A stretch of DNA of 64,000 nucleotides from Mesorhizobium sp. M9A.F.Ca.ET.002.03.1.2 (GCF_003952365.1 NZ_CP034443.1:3279001-3343000); one strand, 5' to 3'; positions 34,138-43,823 are shown, counted from the first letter of the stretch. The notes: generated by a model not told the origin, from the sequence alone. A program made the numbers and translations.

Positions 34138-37100
34138 CTATTCGGCCGCTTCGGCCAATCGCTCGAAAGCGGGTTCGGCAACGGGTTCAGTTGGTTCGGC
34201 AACGGGCTCGCTCTTGCTGCCGCGCTCGCGCAGTTGTTCGATGACGGCATAGAAGATCGGCACGAACACCAGCGACAGGATCGTCGCCGCGACCATGCCG
34301 CCAAAGACGGTGGTGCCGATCGACTGGCGGCTCGCTGCACCAGCACCTGTGGACAACATCAGCGGCACCACGCCGAGGATGAACGCGAAGGCGGTCATCA
34401 GGATGGGCCGCAGCCGCAGGCGCGCCGCCTCCATTGCGGCCTCGACGATGCTGAGGCCTTCCTCGCGCCGGCGCCGGGCAAACTCCACGATCAGAATGGC
34501 GTTCTTCGCCGCCAGCCCGATCAGCATGACGAAGCCGATCTGCGAATAGACGTCGATCTGCATGCCGCGCGTCAACAAGGCGACAAAGGCACCGAACAGG
34601 GCAAGCGGCACCGCGAGCAGAACCATGAAGGGCATGGCCCAGCTCTCATATTGGGCGGCAAGGATCAGGAAGACGAAGACCATGGCGAGGCCGAACACGA
34701 TCGAGGCGATCGATCCAGCCTTGAGCTCCTGATAGGTTATCCCGGTCCATTCGTAGCCGAAATCCTTCGGCAGTGCGGTGGCCGCGGCACGTTCCATCGC
34801 CGCGACCGCCTGGCCCGAGGAGAAGCCGGGTGCGGCACCGCCATTGATCAGGGCCGACGCATTGTTGTTGTAATGCGGGACGGTTTCGGGACCGACGATA
34901 GGCACCAGCTTGCCGAGCGTGCTCAACGGCACCATGCCGCCGGAGGCATTGCGCACATAGAGCCGCGAAATGTCGGCAGCACCCGCGCGCGCATCCTTGT
35001 CGGCCTGCATCGTCACCCGGAAGGTGCGGCCAAACAGGTTGAAGTCGTTCACATAGAGCGAGCCGAGATAGATCTGCAGCGTGTTGAACACGTCGGGCAG
35101 GCTGAGGCCGAGCAGCTTCGCCTTGTTGCGGTCGAGATCGTAGTTGAACTGCGGCGTCGAGGTCGAGAATGACGAGAACAATTGCTGCGGGTTGAGCTCG
35201 GGCTGCTTGCGCGCTTCGGCAAGCACGGCCTGCGTCGCGTCGTTGAGCGCGACACTGCCGCGCCCGGTCAGATCCTCAACCTGGAATTCGAAGCCGCCGG
35301 TCGTGCCGATGCCCGGGATCGAAGGCGGATCGAAGCTCAGCGCGAAGGCTTCGGGAAGTTCCATAAGCTTCGAGCGCACGTCGGCGACGAGCTTCGAGGC
35401 GCTCTGGTCGGGGCCGCGTTCGTCCCATGGCTTCAGGATGGCGAATTCCACCGCCGAGTTCGACTGGGCGGCACTGGTGAGGAAGTTCAATCCGCTGATC
35501 GAGCCGACGATATCGACGCCGGGCGTGTTCTGCAGGATGTCGCGTGCCTTTCGGGCCACCGCGTCGGTGCGTTCCAGCGACGCTCCATCCGGCAACTGGA
35601 TGACCACGAAGAAGTAGCCCTGATCCTCGACCGGAAGGAAGGTCGAGGGCAGGCGCTGCCAGACGAAATAGGTCGCGACAAGTCCGGCCGCGAACAGCCC
35701 GAGCATGATCCAGCGCAGGCGGATGAGGATGCGCACACCATTGGCATAGGCATGCGACAGCCGTTCGAAGCCCGTGTTGAACCAGCGGAACAACACGAAC
35801 TGCGTTGCCGGGCGATGGCGCAGGAAGGCGGCGCTGAGCGCCGGGGTGAGCGTCAGCGAGACGAAGGCGGAGATGCCGAAGGAGATCGCGACCGTCAGGG
35901 CAAACTGGTTGTAGAGCCTGCCGGAAACGCCGGGTATGAAGGCGACCGGCACGAAAACGGCCATCAGCACGGCGGTCGTGGCGATGATCGGGCCGGTGAC
36001 CTCGGCCATCGCCGCGCGGGTGGCGGGCAGCGGTTTGAGGCCGGCCTCCAGCTGGCGCTCGACATTTTCGACGACGACGATCGCATCGTCGACGACGAGG
36101 CCGATCGCCAGCACCATGCCGAGCAGGCTGAGCATGTTCAGCGAGAAGCCGAACATGTACATGACGACGAGCGTGGCCACCAGCGACACCGGGATCGCGA
36201 TCGTCGGGATGATCGTGGTGCGCCAGCTCTGCAGGAAGATGAACACCACCGCGACGACCAGGACCAGCGCCTCGCCGAGCGTGACCAGCACGTCGTGCAT
36301 CGATGCCGAAACGAAACGGGTCGTATCGTAATGCATGGCATAGCTGACGCCCTTCGGGAAGCGGGCCGACAGTTCCTGCATCTTGTCCTTGACGCGCTGC
36401 TGCAGATCGAGCGCGTTGGAACCCGGCATCTGGTAGACCGCCAGCACCACGGTCGGGTCTTCGCCGAAGAAGGCCGACGACGAATATTGCAGGGCGCCGA
36501 GTTCGATGCGCGCAACGTCGCGCAACCGCACCAGCGAACCGTTCGCGGCGTCGGCGCGCACGACGATATCGCCGAATTCCTTGGGGTCGCTCAGTCGGCC
36601 GACCGCATTGACCTGCATCTCGAAAGCGGTGCCGGCCGGCGCCGGCGACTGTCCGATCTTGCCGGCCGCGACCTGGACATTCTGCTCGGCGATGGCGTTC
36701 TGGACGTCGACGGCGGTGATGCCGAGATTGGCGAGCTTGTCGGGATCGAGCCATACGCGCATCGAATAGCGCCGCTCGCCGAATATCTGCACGTCGCCGA
36801 CGCCGGGCAGGCGCTTCAGCGGGTCCACGACCTGCAGGTAGGCGAGGTTGCTGAGCGCGACCGGATCGACGGAGCCGTCGGGCGAGGTGAGGTTGACGAT
36901 CAGGACGAAATTCGGATTCTGCTTCTTGATCGTCACACCGCCCTGGTTGACGATGGCCGGCAGCGAGGACGCCGCCTGCGACACGCGGTTCTGGACGTCG
37001 ACGGCGGCCGTGCTCAGGGAGTAGCCGACCTCGAAAGTGATGGTGATCGTCGACGAGCCGTCATTGGAACTCGACGACGACATATAGGTCATGCCTTCAA

Positions 37101-37314
37101 CGCCGTTGATCTGCTGTTCGAGTGGCGTCGTGACGGTGTCGGCGACGACCTGCGCGCTGGCGCCCGGGTAATGGGCGCTGACCACGACCTGAGGCGGCGT
37201 GATGTCGGGAAATTGCGAGACAGGCAGCAGGAAATAGCAGATCGCCCCGGCAAGCACCATGATGATGGCGATCGACGATGCGAAGATCGGTCGGTGGATG
37301 AAGAAATTCACCAT
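34138..37314 (-). CDS. RND multidrug efflux pump (HAE1/AcrB-type)
   Basis: 1058 residues, the standard length of AcrB/MexB/MexF. It opens with NFFIHRPIFASSIAIIMVLAG and PVSQFPDITPPQVVVSA. The proton-relay region VLAIGLVVDDAIVVVENVER carries the two Asp residues of TM4, and the second half repeats the fold with GFVMLIGLAAKNAILIVEFA. The pump exports hydrophobic drugs, flavonoids or detergents from membrane and periplasm. Its ATG overlaps the stop of a small upstream gene (37308-37314), and a divergent TetR gene at 37811 is the probable repressor. Confidence 0.94.
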   Translation of the reverse strand: MVNFFIHRPIFASSIAIIMVLAGAICYFLLPVSQFPDITPPQVVVSAHYPGASAQVVADTVTTPLEQQINGVEGMTYMSSSSSNDGSSTITITFEVGYSLSTAAVDVQNRVSQAASSLPAIVNQGGVTIKKQNPNFVLIVNLTSPDGSVDPVALSNLAYLQVVDPLKRLPGVGDVQIFGERRYSMRVWLDPDKLANLGITAVDVQNAIAEQNVQVAAGKIGQSPAPAGTAFEMQVNAVGRLSDPKEFGDIVVRADAANGSLVRLRDVARIELGALQYSSSAFFGEDPTVVLAVYQMPGSNALDLQQRVKDKMQELSARFPKGVSYAMHYDTTRFVSASMHDVLVTLGEALVLVVAVVFIFLQSWRTTIIPTIAIPVSLVATLVVMYMFGFSLNMLSLLGMVLAIGLVVDDAIVVVENVERQLEAGLKPLPATRAAMAEVTGPIIATTAVLMAVFVPVAFIPGVSGRLYNQFALTVAISFGISAFVSLTLTPALSAAFLRHRPATQFVLFRWFNTGFERLSHAYANGVRILIRLRWIMLGLFAAGLVATYFVWQRLPSTFLPVEDQGYFFVVIQLPDGASLERTDAVARKARDILQNTPGVDIVGSISGLNFLTSAAQSNSAVEFAILKPWDERGPDQSASKLVADVRSKLMELPEAFALSFDPPSIPGIGTTGGFEFQVEDLTGRGSVALNDATQAVLAEARKQPELNPQQLFSSFSTSTPQFNYDLDRNKAKLLGLSLPDVFNTLQIYLGSLYVNDFNLFGRTFRVTMQADKDARAGAADISRLYVRNASGGMVPLSTLGKLVPIVGPETVPHYNNNASALINGGAAPGFSSGQAVAAMERAAATALPKDFGYEWTGITYQELKAGSIASIVFGLAMVFVFLILAAQYESWAMPFMVLLAVPLALFGAFVALLTRGMQIDVYSQIGFVMLIGLAAKNAILIVEFARRRREEGLSIVEAAMEAARLRLRPILMTAFAFILGVVPLMLSTGAGAASRQSIGTTVFGGMVAATILSLVFVPIFYAVIEQLRERGSKSEPVAEPTEPVAEPAFERLAEAAE

Positions 37315-37565
37315 GACACATACCCCTCGCCCAATGCTCTCGCCGCCCCGAACGCCTTGGCCACCCTGGACAGCCGCCGGCTGCGCATTTGACCCGGGTC
37401 TTCCAGGAATCGAGGCTGCGCCTTGCGGCCGCGAGCTTGCGCATCCGCCAGGCTACGCAGCATCGTCTCGAAGGAACCCGGGTCGACGCGGTCGGCCTTC
37501 ATCAGCATCCGGATCATCGGATCCCTCACAACTTCATCGATCGTCAAATCCTTGCGCTGCGACAT
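37308..37565 (-). CDS. Small conserved-looking protein coupled to the RND pump gene
   Basis: 85 residues from the ATG at 37565 (MSQRKDLTIDEVVRDPMIRM). It is charged, soluble and has no membrane segment; the stretch DPMIRMLMKADRVDPGSFET looks constrained. Its stop overlaps the pump's ATG in an ATGGTGA arrangement, so translation of the two is coupled. I recall similar short proteins in other rhizobia but know no function. A longer frame reaching 37652 is possible, but it would cover much of the regulatory gap. Confidence 0.65.
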   Translation of the reverse strand: MSQRKDLTIDEVVRDPMIRMLMKADRVDPGSFETMLRSLADAQARGRKAQPRFLEDPGQMRSRRLSRVAKAFGAARALGEGYVSW

Positions 37566-37717
37566 CGGAGCGGCTCCTGGCTTGCGATTCGCATCGAATG
37601 ATCGCGAACCGTTTTTTGTCGTTCTCACCGGCCGAAGCCGCATGACCTGCAATTTTCTCGCCCATTCCGCTCCGGCAGGCCTGACGGCGATGCCAATCGT
37701 TGACGGGAGGCGATATA

Positions 37718-37764
37718 GGTGTTACCAGTAAGTAACATTCTGGAAGTTACAGACCGGTAACACC
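37718..37764. promoter_or_regulatory. Nested dyad, probable TetR operator of the RND system
   Basis: GGTGTTACC (37718-37726) pairs with GGTAACACC (37756-37764), and inside them GTAAC (37732-37736) pairs with GTTAC (37746-37750). The site lies between the divergent TetR gene (37811) and the small protein/pump genes, where a TetR repressor would block both promoters. Confidence 0.65.
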
Positions 37765-37810
37765 CTAGTCAAGAGGTGGACCGAATTTTTAGGGAGACAA
37801 GGAGACTGCG

Positions 37811-38398
37811 ATGGCAGACGGCACTTCGGAACGCGTCCGGCCCCGGGATCGAATCCTGGAGACGGCGCAGGACATGTTTCACAAACATGGCATCAAGGGC
37901 GTCGGCGTCGACGCGATCACCGAGGCCGCCGGCACCAACAAGATGACACTCTACCGCCATTTCGAGTCCAAGGACGATCTGGTTATCGAGTGCCTGCGGG
38001 CGACCGCATGCAAGGCCGGCGCAATGTGGGATGCATTTGAGGCTGAGTACCCCAGCGACAAGCTCGCGCAACTGCACGCCTGGGTTCGCAAGGCTGCCGA
38101 TATGCTCAGGGCTGACAGTCGCGGCTGCGACATGGCCAATGCCGCCATCGAATTGAGCGAGACCGATCATCCGGCCCGTCGCGTCATCAAGGAACTTAAG
38201 GAGGCTCAGCGCGACCGTCTTGTGGCTCTGTGCCGTGACGCCGGCGTCGGGCAGGCTGAACTTCTTGCCGACACGTTGTCCCTCCTGCTGGAGGGTGCGC
38301 GCGTCAGCATGCAGAGCGTTGGCGCGGAAGGGCCAAGCGCGCAGTTCGTTCGCATGGCGGAAGGCCTGATCGTGTCCTTCAGGGGCGCTAGCAGATAG
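37811..38398 (+). CDS. TetR-family regulator, likely repressor of the RND pump
   Basis: 195 residues. The helix-turn-helix is GVGVDAITEAAGTNKMTLYR near residues 29-48, then HFESKDDL. The C-terminal ligand domain is of the type with RGCDMANAAIE, common among efflux regulators. It is preceded by AGGGAGACAAGGAG and is divergent from the pump operon with a nested dyad between them. Control of the adjoining pump is inferred from position. Confidence 0.9.
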   Translation: MADGTSERVRPRDRILETAQDMFHKHGIKGVGVDAITEAAGTNKMTLYRHFESKDDLVIECLRATACKAGAMWDAFEAEYPSDKLAQLHAWVRKAADMLRADSRGCDMANAAIELSETDHPARRVIKELKEAQRDRLVALCRDAGVGQAELLADTLSLLLEGARVSMQSVGAEGPSAQFVRMAEGLIVSFRGASR

Positions 38399-38598
38399 GT
38401 CCTCTGCACGGAGGATTGATTCTTTGACCGAGCTTGAAAGAGACTGAGCAGCGTACTGCCAGCCGGTATCAGGCCGCTAATTTTCTACATTTGCGATTGG
38501 CCGCAGGCTACCATGACGAAGTCGGGGAGACTTCGGCCAATCGCGAAGGTTTGCCCTGAAGGAGACTGCGGGCGGTCGTTGCCCTTTGGCCGGCGGCT

Positions 38599-38639
38599 GG
38601 AAAAAAAGCCCGCTGCCGGGAGGAGGTGGCAGCGGGCTT
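38599..38639 (-). terminator. Rho-independent terminator of the Frc-type sugar operon
   Basis: Arms AAGCCCGCTGCC (38606-38617) and GGCAGCGGGCTT (38628-38639) form a perfect 12-base stem. On the minus strand the stem is followed by a run of T (the A-run at 38601-38607). It lies about 210 bases after the LacI gene, the last gene of the minus-strand operon. The surrounding gap 38399-38847 shows no gene. Confidence 0.85.
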
Positions 38640-38847
38640 GATTTTCGAACGCGGCGCGGGAGGAGGTGCACCGCATTCAGCGTCGGCATCGCATCTGGGA
38701 GGAGTAGATGGCCGACACCCCCGTAATTACGGGTTGCCCAATGATTCGGCAACTGCGAAAGATGCATAGCTGATGTGCAGATTTGCCGCGTCGCCCGTGA
38801 AAGTTATGGTCTCGCCTTGCAGGAAGATCTCTGCCTTGGGTGCAGAT

Positions 38848-39882
38848 TCAATGCACCGGGACATTTTCCTTGAAGATCAGGCGCGGTTCGATGAATTTCC
38901 GAGTCAAATAGGGCGCCGACGATGCGATCGAGCCGAGCAGGCGAATGACCGACTGCTCGGCGATCAGCCGCGCATTCTGGTCGATGACGACATCGAGCAG
39001 GTCGTCGACGAGATAGCCGCGCGTCGCCCTTGTCAGGTCGTGGCAGATGAACACCGGCTTCCTTTGCGGCTTGGCTTCCAGCAACGCTTTCGCCACGCCG
39101 GAGCGTCCGGCGCCGACGCAATAGATGCCGAGCAGCTCCGGCTCGTTGTGCAGCGCATTCATCGTTGCCGTATAGCTGATATCAGGCTCGTCGTTGATCT
39201 CGACGGCACTGGTGACGGTCAGGTTGGGGAACTCTTCGCTGAGCACGGAGCGAAAGCCCATTTCGCGTTCCTCGTGCCCGCGGTAGGTGCGTGAGCCCAC
39301 CACCATTGCCAGATGGCCCGGGCGCCCGCCCAGGAAACGCCCCATCAAAAGGGCCGCTGTGCGGCCGGCCACGCGGTTGTCGATGCCGACATAGGCCGAT
39401 CGTGGCGCGCCCGGAACGTCCGACACCAGCGTGACCAGGCGGATTCCGGCCTCGACGATCTCGCGCAGGATGTTGCGCGTTCTTGGGTGATCGACCGCGA
39501 TGACGCCGACGCCGTTTGCCTTGAGCGAGAGGTTTTCGACGGCCGCCTGCAACGCGCCCGGTGCGATGCCGGAGAGCTTGTGGATCCGGCAGGAGGCGAC
39601 GAGCGGCAGGCGCGCCGCATAATCCTCGATATGATTTGCCAGGTCCATCATGAAGGCGTTGGAGCCGATCGGCAGGAAGAACTCGAGATGCGCCGGCCGC
39701 GACGGCAGCGTGACCTGATCCACGACCGGCAAATAGCCGAGCTGCTTGGCCGCCTCCATCACCCGCTGCCGGTTGGCAGCACTTGCGCCCGGCCGGTTGT
39801 TCAGCACCCGGTCGACCGTCGCGGTCGACAGCCCGCAGCTTCTGGCGATGTCCGCAACGGTGGCTTTCATTGTCACAGTCAT
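38848..39882 (-). CDS. LacI-family transcriptional regulator
   Basis: 344 residues. The LacI helix-turn-helix is at the very N-terminus (ATVADIARSCGLSTATVDRV, then LNNRPGASA), followed by a periplasmic-binding-like effector domain (GVIAVDHPRTRNI, AGRTAALLMGRFLGG). Starts at 39882 or 39870 are both possible. It is the last gene of the operon dehydratase - SDR - importer - LacI, and would sense the imported sugar or a product. Confidence 0.9.
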   Translation of the reverse strand: MTVTMKATVADIARSCGLSTATVDRVLNNRPGASAANRQRVMEAAKQLGYLPVVDQVTLPSRPAHLEFFLPIGSNAFMMDLANHIEDYAARLPLVASCRIHKLSGIAPGALQAAVENLSLKANGVGVIAVDHPRTRNILREIVEAGIRLVTLVSDVPGAPRSAYVGIDNRVAGRTAALLMGRFLGGRPGHLAMVVGSRTYRGHEEREMGFRSVLSEEFPNLTVTSAVEINDEPDISYTATMNALHNEPELLGIYCVGAGRSGVAKALLEAKPQRKPVFICHDLTRATRGYLVDDLLDVVIDQNARLIAEQSVIRLLGSIASSAPYLTRKFIEPRLIFKENVPVH

Positions 39883-39939
39883 AGGAGCTGATGTGATCCT
39901 GCGCCAGACATGCGGCCAACCGGCTTGCGCCGGGCCTGC

Positions 39940-40734
39940 TCAGCCCTGCGATTGCTTGCCCTGGACGACGGCCGCGTGGATCTCCTCGTCGGACATGCCG
40001 GTGATGATCCGTTCGACCTCGGCGACGCTGGTGTTCTTCGGGTCGATGTCGTCGGCCACCACCTTGCCGCGGCGCATGACGACGATGCGGTCGACCACCT
40101 GGAAGACGTGGTGGATGTTGTGGGCGATGAAGATGCAGGAATGGCCAGAATCGCGGGCGCTGCGCACGAAGCTCAGCACGCCCTGCGTCTCGGCGACGCC
40201 GAGATTGTTGGTCGGCTCGTCGAGGATGATGAGGTCGCTGTCGAAATGCATGGCGCGCGCGATCGCCACGGCCTGCCGCTCGCCGCCCGAGAGCGAGCCG
40301 ATCGGCGTGGTCGGCGGAATGTTCTTCGAGATGCCGACCTGCTTGAGCAGATCGCGGGCGACGACGTTCATCGCCTCCTGGTCCATCCGGTTGAGGAAAC
40401 GCGGCGGCTTGATCGGCTCGCGCCCGAGGAACAGGTTACGCGCGATCGACAATTGCGTGACCAGTGCCGAGTCCTGGTAGATCGTCTCGATGCCGTGGGC
40501 TATGGCGTCGCTGGTGCTGCGGAAGTCCACCTTCTTACCGCGGATGAAGATGTCGCCGCTGGTCAGCGGAACCGCACCCGACAGCACCTTGATCAGCGTC
40601 GATTTGCCGGCGCCATTGTCGCCGAGCAGACCGACGATCTCCCTTTCATTGACATGGAAATTGGTGTCCACGAGCGCTTGCACGCGCCCGTAGGACTTGC
40701 GGATGTTTTTCATGCGGACAAGCGGTTCGGCCAT
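39940..40734 (-). CDS. Sugar ABC ATP-binding protein, single-domain (FrcA-type)
   Basis: 264 residues with one ATPase domain, unlike the two-domain RbsA type. Motifs are Walker A GDNGAGKST, signature LSGGERQAVAIARAM and Walker B LIILDEPTNNLG. Short ATPases of this class are known from the rhizobial fructose transporter FrcBCA. It is followed by LacI and preceded by its permease with a 3-base gap. Substrate is inferred from the oxidative pentose enzymes of the operon, not from this protein. Confidence 0.9.
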   Translation of the reverse strand: MAEPLVRMKNIRKSYGRVQALVDTNFHVNEREIVGLLGDNGAGKSTLIKVLSGAVPLTSGDIFIRGKKVDFRSTSDAIAHGIETIYQDSALVTQLSIARNLFLGREPIKPPRFLNRMDQEAMNVVARDLLKQVGISKNIPPTTPIGSLSGGERQAVAIARAMHFDSDLIILDEPTNNLGVAETQGVLSFVRSARDSGHSCIFIAHNIHHVFQVVDRIVVMRRGKVVADDIDPKNTSVAEVERIITGMSDEEIHAAVVQGKQSQG

Positions 40735-40737
40735 GAT

Positions 40738-41724
40738 TCAAGTCCCCGCCTGATGCCGGCGTTCCAGCCAGGAGTGAAGCGCCATCATGCCAAGGATGAT
40801 CGCGCCGATGAAGATGTTGTAGGCAAGGCCGGGCACGCCGATCAGCACGATGCCGTTGCGCATCACGCGCAGGATCAGGATGCCGAGCACGGTACCGATG
40901 ATGGTGCCGCGACCGCCGGTCAGCGCCGTGCCGCCGATCACCACCATGGCGATGACTTCGAGCTCGTAGCCGGTGCCGCTGTTGGGGTTGGCCGCCGAGG
41001 TGCGCAGCGAACTGATGATGCCGGCCAGCGAAGCCATGATCGACGACAGGATGAACAGGCCGATCTTGACGCCGCTGACGTTGACGCCTCGCGCCCTTGC
41101 CGCGCTGGGGTTGCCGCCGGCCGCCTGGATCCAGTTGCCGGTTCGGCTTTGCGTCAGAACGTAGCCGAGCGCGATTGCGGCTGCGATGAACCAGAACAGC
41201 GACATGTAGATGCGGAACGGCCCGATGAAGAAATCGCCGACCAGCGCCTCGGCGAGCCAGCTGCCTTCGGCGCTCCAGGTCCGCTGCGGAAATCCGTTGG
41301 TGACGAACAGAGCGGTGCCGCGCACCACCAGCAGCATGCCGAGCGTCACCAGGAAGGACGGGATCTTGAGCTGCGTCACGAACCAGCCATTGACCAGCCC
41401 GATGAAGGCGGCAACCAGCAAGGCCAGGACGAAGCCGGCTTCCAGCGAGGTGAGGCCGCTGTTGAACAGGGTCCACATCAAGACCGGCGAGAAACCGAAC
41501 AGCGATCCGACCGAGAGGTCGAATTCGCCCGATGTCATCAACAGCGTCATCGCCAGCGCAATCAGGCCGAGCTCGACCGTGAAGGCCAATATGTTGCTGA
41601 TGTTCTGCGGCGACAGGAAGTCGTGGTTTAATCCCCAGAACACGGCGAGCTCGGCGACAAGCAGCACGAAGGGCCCGAATTCCGGCCTCGCGATCGAGCG
41701 TTGGATGATGGAGGGATTTTCCAC
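40738..41724 (-). CDS. Sugar ABC permease (FrcC/RbsC-type)
   Basis: 328 residues, strongly hydrophobic. CUT2 permease stretches are seen: LMTSGEFDLSVGSLFGFSPV, GLVNGWFVTQLKIPSFLVTL, and IQAAGGNPSAARARGVNVS. The central membrane part VAMVVIGGTALTGGRGTI-like sequence (VIGGTALTGGRGTIIGTVLG) is also family-typical. It lies between the binding-protein gene (125-base gap) and the ATPase gene (3-base gap). Confidence 0.9.
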   Translation of the reverse strand: MENPSIIQRSIARPEFGPFVLLVAELAVFWGLNHDFLSPQNISNILAFTVELGLIALAMTLLMTSGEFDLSVGSLFGFSPVLMWTLFNSGLTSLEAGFVLALLVAAFIGLVNGWFVTQLKIPSFLVTLGMLLVVRGTALFVTNGFPQRTWSAEGSWLAEALVGDFFIGPFRIYMSLFWFIAAAIALGYVLTQSRTGNWIQAAGGNPSAARARGVNVSGVKIGLFILSSIMASLAGIISSLRTSAANPNSGTGYELEVIAMVVIGGTALTGGRGTIIGTVLGILILRVMRNGIVLIGVPGLAYNIFIGAIILGMMALHSWLERRHQAGT

Positions 41725-41849
41725 GTTGACCCCGCGATAGGATGGAACTGGCCAGAACCGGCGCCCGCATCAAGCGGGTTTCGAGGCTCGGCGGGAATGA
41801 TGGGGATGATCGCTGCGGCAGTGCCGCCGCAATCATCCCGATCGCGGTT

Positions 41850-42782
41850 TTATTTGCCGGACAGGATGTCGTCGTAGACCTGCGCGGTGTCCTTTTCGTA
41901 GAGCGCGCCGGTGATCACGTCGAAGCCGGGCGGAATGCCGCTGGCGGCCATATTGGCGAGCGAAAGCGCTATATAGCTGGTCGCCTGCGGATCCTGCCAC
42001 TGCCCGGCATTGACGTAGCCGGTCAGCACTTCCTGGGTGGTGTCGAGCGAGTTGCCCCAGCCGACGACCGGGATTTCGCCCGCTGCGATGCCGGCCTGAT
42101 CGAACACCCGCTTGATCGAGCCGGTCACCAGATCGCCGAGGCCGATGATCGCCTTGACCTTGGCCCTGTTGGCGGTGAGGTAGTCGACCATGCGGTTGAT
42201 CGCTTCGGCCTGGTCGAGCGTCGCTTCGGTGATTTCATAGGTGATGCCGAGCGGCTCGAAGACGCTCTTGATGCCTTCTTCTTCCTGGACACCATAGGTG
42301 GCGCCCGGGATTTCGACCGGCATCCAGACGAAATCGCCTTTCTTCACCAGCCCCTTGTCGACCAGATATTGCGCCCAGTTCTTGCCGAAGGTGACGTTGT
42401 CGCCGCCGACATAGGCGTTGAAATCCGCCTTCGGGTCGGGCGTGTTGAAGTTGATGATCGGGATGTTTGCCGCCCGTGCCTCCTTGACGATCTCAATAAG
42501 GCTGCCCGGGTCGGGGCTGGTGGTGGTGATGCCGTCGGCCTTTGCGGCGATGGCCGCGCGGACAGCCTCCTGCTGGGACGCCACGTCGCCATTGTGGAAC
42601 GAGGTGTTGACGGTGTTGCCGGTGTCCGTCGCCCATTGCTTGGCGCCGGCGAGGAAGTAGGTCCAGACTGGATCGGCCGGGCCGCCATGCGAAATCCAGT
42701 AGAAGGTCTTGGCCTGTGCCGCCGCCGGAATGGCCAGCGCCACGATCAGGCCGAACGCAAATAGTCGTAGCCTTGTCAGCAT
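41850..42782 (-). CDS. Sugar ABC substrate-binding protein (FrcB/RbsB-type)
   Basis: 310 residues. The ATG at 42782 follows GGGAGGAAATCAA and opens a signal peptide ending AIPAAAQA. The mature protein has the peripla_BP_4 fold: TFYWISHGGPADPVWTYF, HNGDVASQQEAVRAAIAAKA and IINFNTPDPKADF. Family members bind fructose, ribose, xylose, arabinose or polyols. An upstream ORF start at 42935 would put 51 residues before the signal peptide and is rejected. Confidence 0.9.
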   Translation of the reverse strand: MLTRLRLFAFGLIVALAIPAAAQAKTFYWISHGGPADPVWTYFLAGAKQWATDTGNTVNTSFHNGDVASQQEAVRAAIAAKADGITTTSPDPGSLIEIVKEARAANIPIINFNTPDPKADFNAYVGGDNVTFGKNWAQYLVDKGLVKKGDFVWMPVEIPGATYGVQEEEGIKSVFEPLGITYEITEATLDQAEAINRMVDYLTANRAKVKAIIGLGDLVTGSIKRVFDQAGIAAGEIPVVGWGNSLDTTQEVLTGYVNAGQWQDPQATSYIALSLANMAASGIPPGFDVITGALYEKDTAQVYDDILSGK

Positions 42783-43012
42783 TTGATTTCCTCCCATTTG
42801 AAAAACTCCTCCACCTCCGACGACGATCACGGCAAACCCCGATAGTATTTCTTGCCAGCGCCGATCTGGACGGACCAGAGCATCCGCTTTTTCGATCGAT
42901 GGCAAGCCTCCATTTGCCAGTGGTAGTTGGCGCAACCCGAGGCGCCATCAGCAATCCCATCAGATCGCATCAGTTTGGGTGATATTTTCCAGTCAAACCG
43001 ACCGGACAATTG

Positions 43013-43807
43013 TCAGTCGATTCCGCGCGGCGGTGCGCCGAGCACAGCCTGTTCCATATCGATCAGCGTCCCGGTCATCAGCCCTGAAGCGTCGCTGAGC
43101 ACAAACAGCGACAGCTGCGCGACCTCGCCCATGGTCAGCAGACGACCAAGCGGCAGGACGGCCGCGGCGGCCTTTTCCCAGTCTTCGCCCTTGCCCAGTA
43201 TGCGCGCCTGCATCTGCTGTTCGGTAGGTGTCGCAACCCAGCCCATATTGATGCCGTTGACGCGGATGCGGTCGGCAAGATGTGCGTTGGCGATGTTCCT
43301 GGTCAGGGTCGCAAGCGCGCCCTTGGTGGCGGAATAGATGGCAAGGTCCGGTGCGCCGCAATGCGCGTTGACCGACAGGATGTTGACGATGGCACCCGGT
43401 GCTTGCCGCGCCTTCATGTCGGCCACGGCTGCCTGCATGAGGAAGAAGGGTGCCCGCGCATTGACTGAGAACAGCCTGTCCCAGTCATCGAGCGTGCCTG
43501 TCTCCAGCGAGGCGCGGTCGGTGAGGGCGGCGGCGTTAACCAGGCAATCGACACGGCCGAGCCTTTCGATCGCCTGCGCCATGATGGCAGCAGGCGCGGC
43601 GGGCTCGGCAAGGTCAGCCTGGATGAAGACGGCCGGCCGGCCGGGCTGCGAAAGCGCGCCGGCCACGCGGGCGCCGCGCTCCGCGTTGCGGCCGACGATG
43701 GCGATCCCCTCGACACCGCTGGCAAAGGCCAACCGGGCGATGGTCTCACCGAGACCTTGCGTTCCACCGGAAACGACGAGGGTCTTGCCCTCAAGCGTGA
43801 CGATCAA
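43013..43807 (-). CDS. Short-chain dehydrogenase (probable sugar/aldose dehydrogenase)
   Basis: 264 residues. SDR motifs are GGTQGLGE (cofactor), NAAA (in place of NNAG), the catalytic Ser in ILSVNAHCG and Tyr/Lys in YSATKGAL. It follows the XylX-type dehydratase by 16 bases and precedes the sugar-binding protein by 230 bases. In oxidative pentose pathways an SDR oxidises the aldose to the lactone, so this is a fitting candidate for the first step. Other steps, lactonase and IlvD-type sugar-acid dehydratase, are not in the window. Confidence 0.83.
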   Translation of the reverse strand: MIVTLEGKTLVVSGGTQGLGETIARLAFASGVEGIAIVGRNAERGARVAGALSQPGRPAVFIQADLAEPAAPAAIMAQAIERLGRVDCLVNAAALTDRASLETGTLDDWDRLFSVNARAPFFLMQAAVADMKARQAPGAIVNILSVNAHCGAPDLAIYSATKGALATLTRNIANAHLADRIRVNGINMGWVATPTEQQMQARILGKGEDWEKAAAAVLPLGRLLTMGEVAQLSLFVLSDASGLMTGTLIDMEQAVLGAPPRGID

Positions 43808-43823
43808 TGGATCCTCCCGGATG

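Noticed and set aside
35182-37392. 736-codon plus-strand frame opposite the RND pump gene
   Set aside because: It is antisense to a textbook AcrB-type protein, is rich in Arg, His, Asp and Glu as GC-rich shadow frames are, and has no domain.
38477-38767. 96-codon minus-strand frame
   Set aside because: It runs through the rho-independent terminator at 38599-38639 and has no family resemblance.
39910-41631. 573-codon plus-strand frame opposite the Frc-type ATPase and permease
   Set aside because: The minus strand encodes clear ABC proteins with all motifs; this frame is a shadow.
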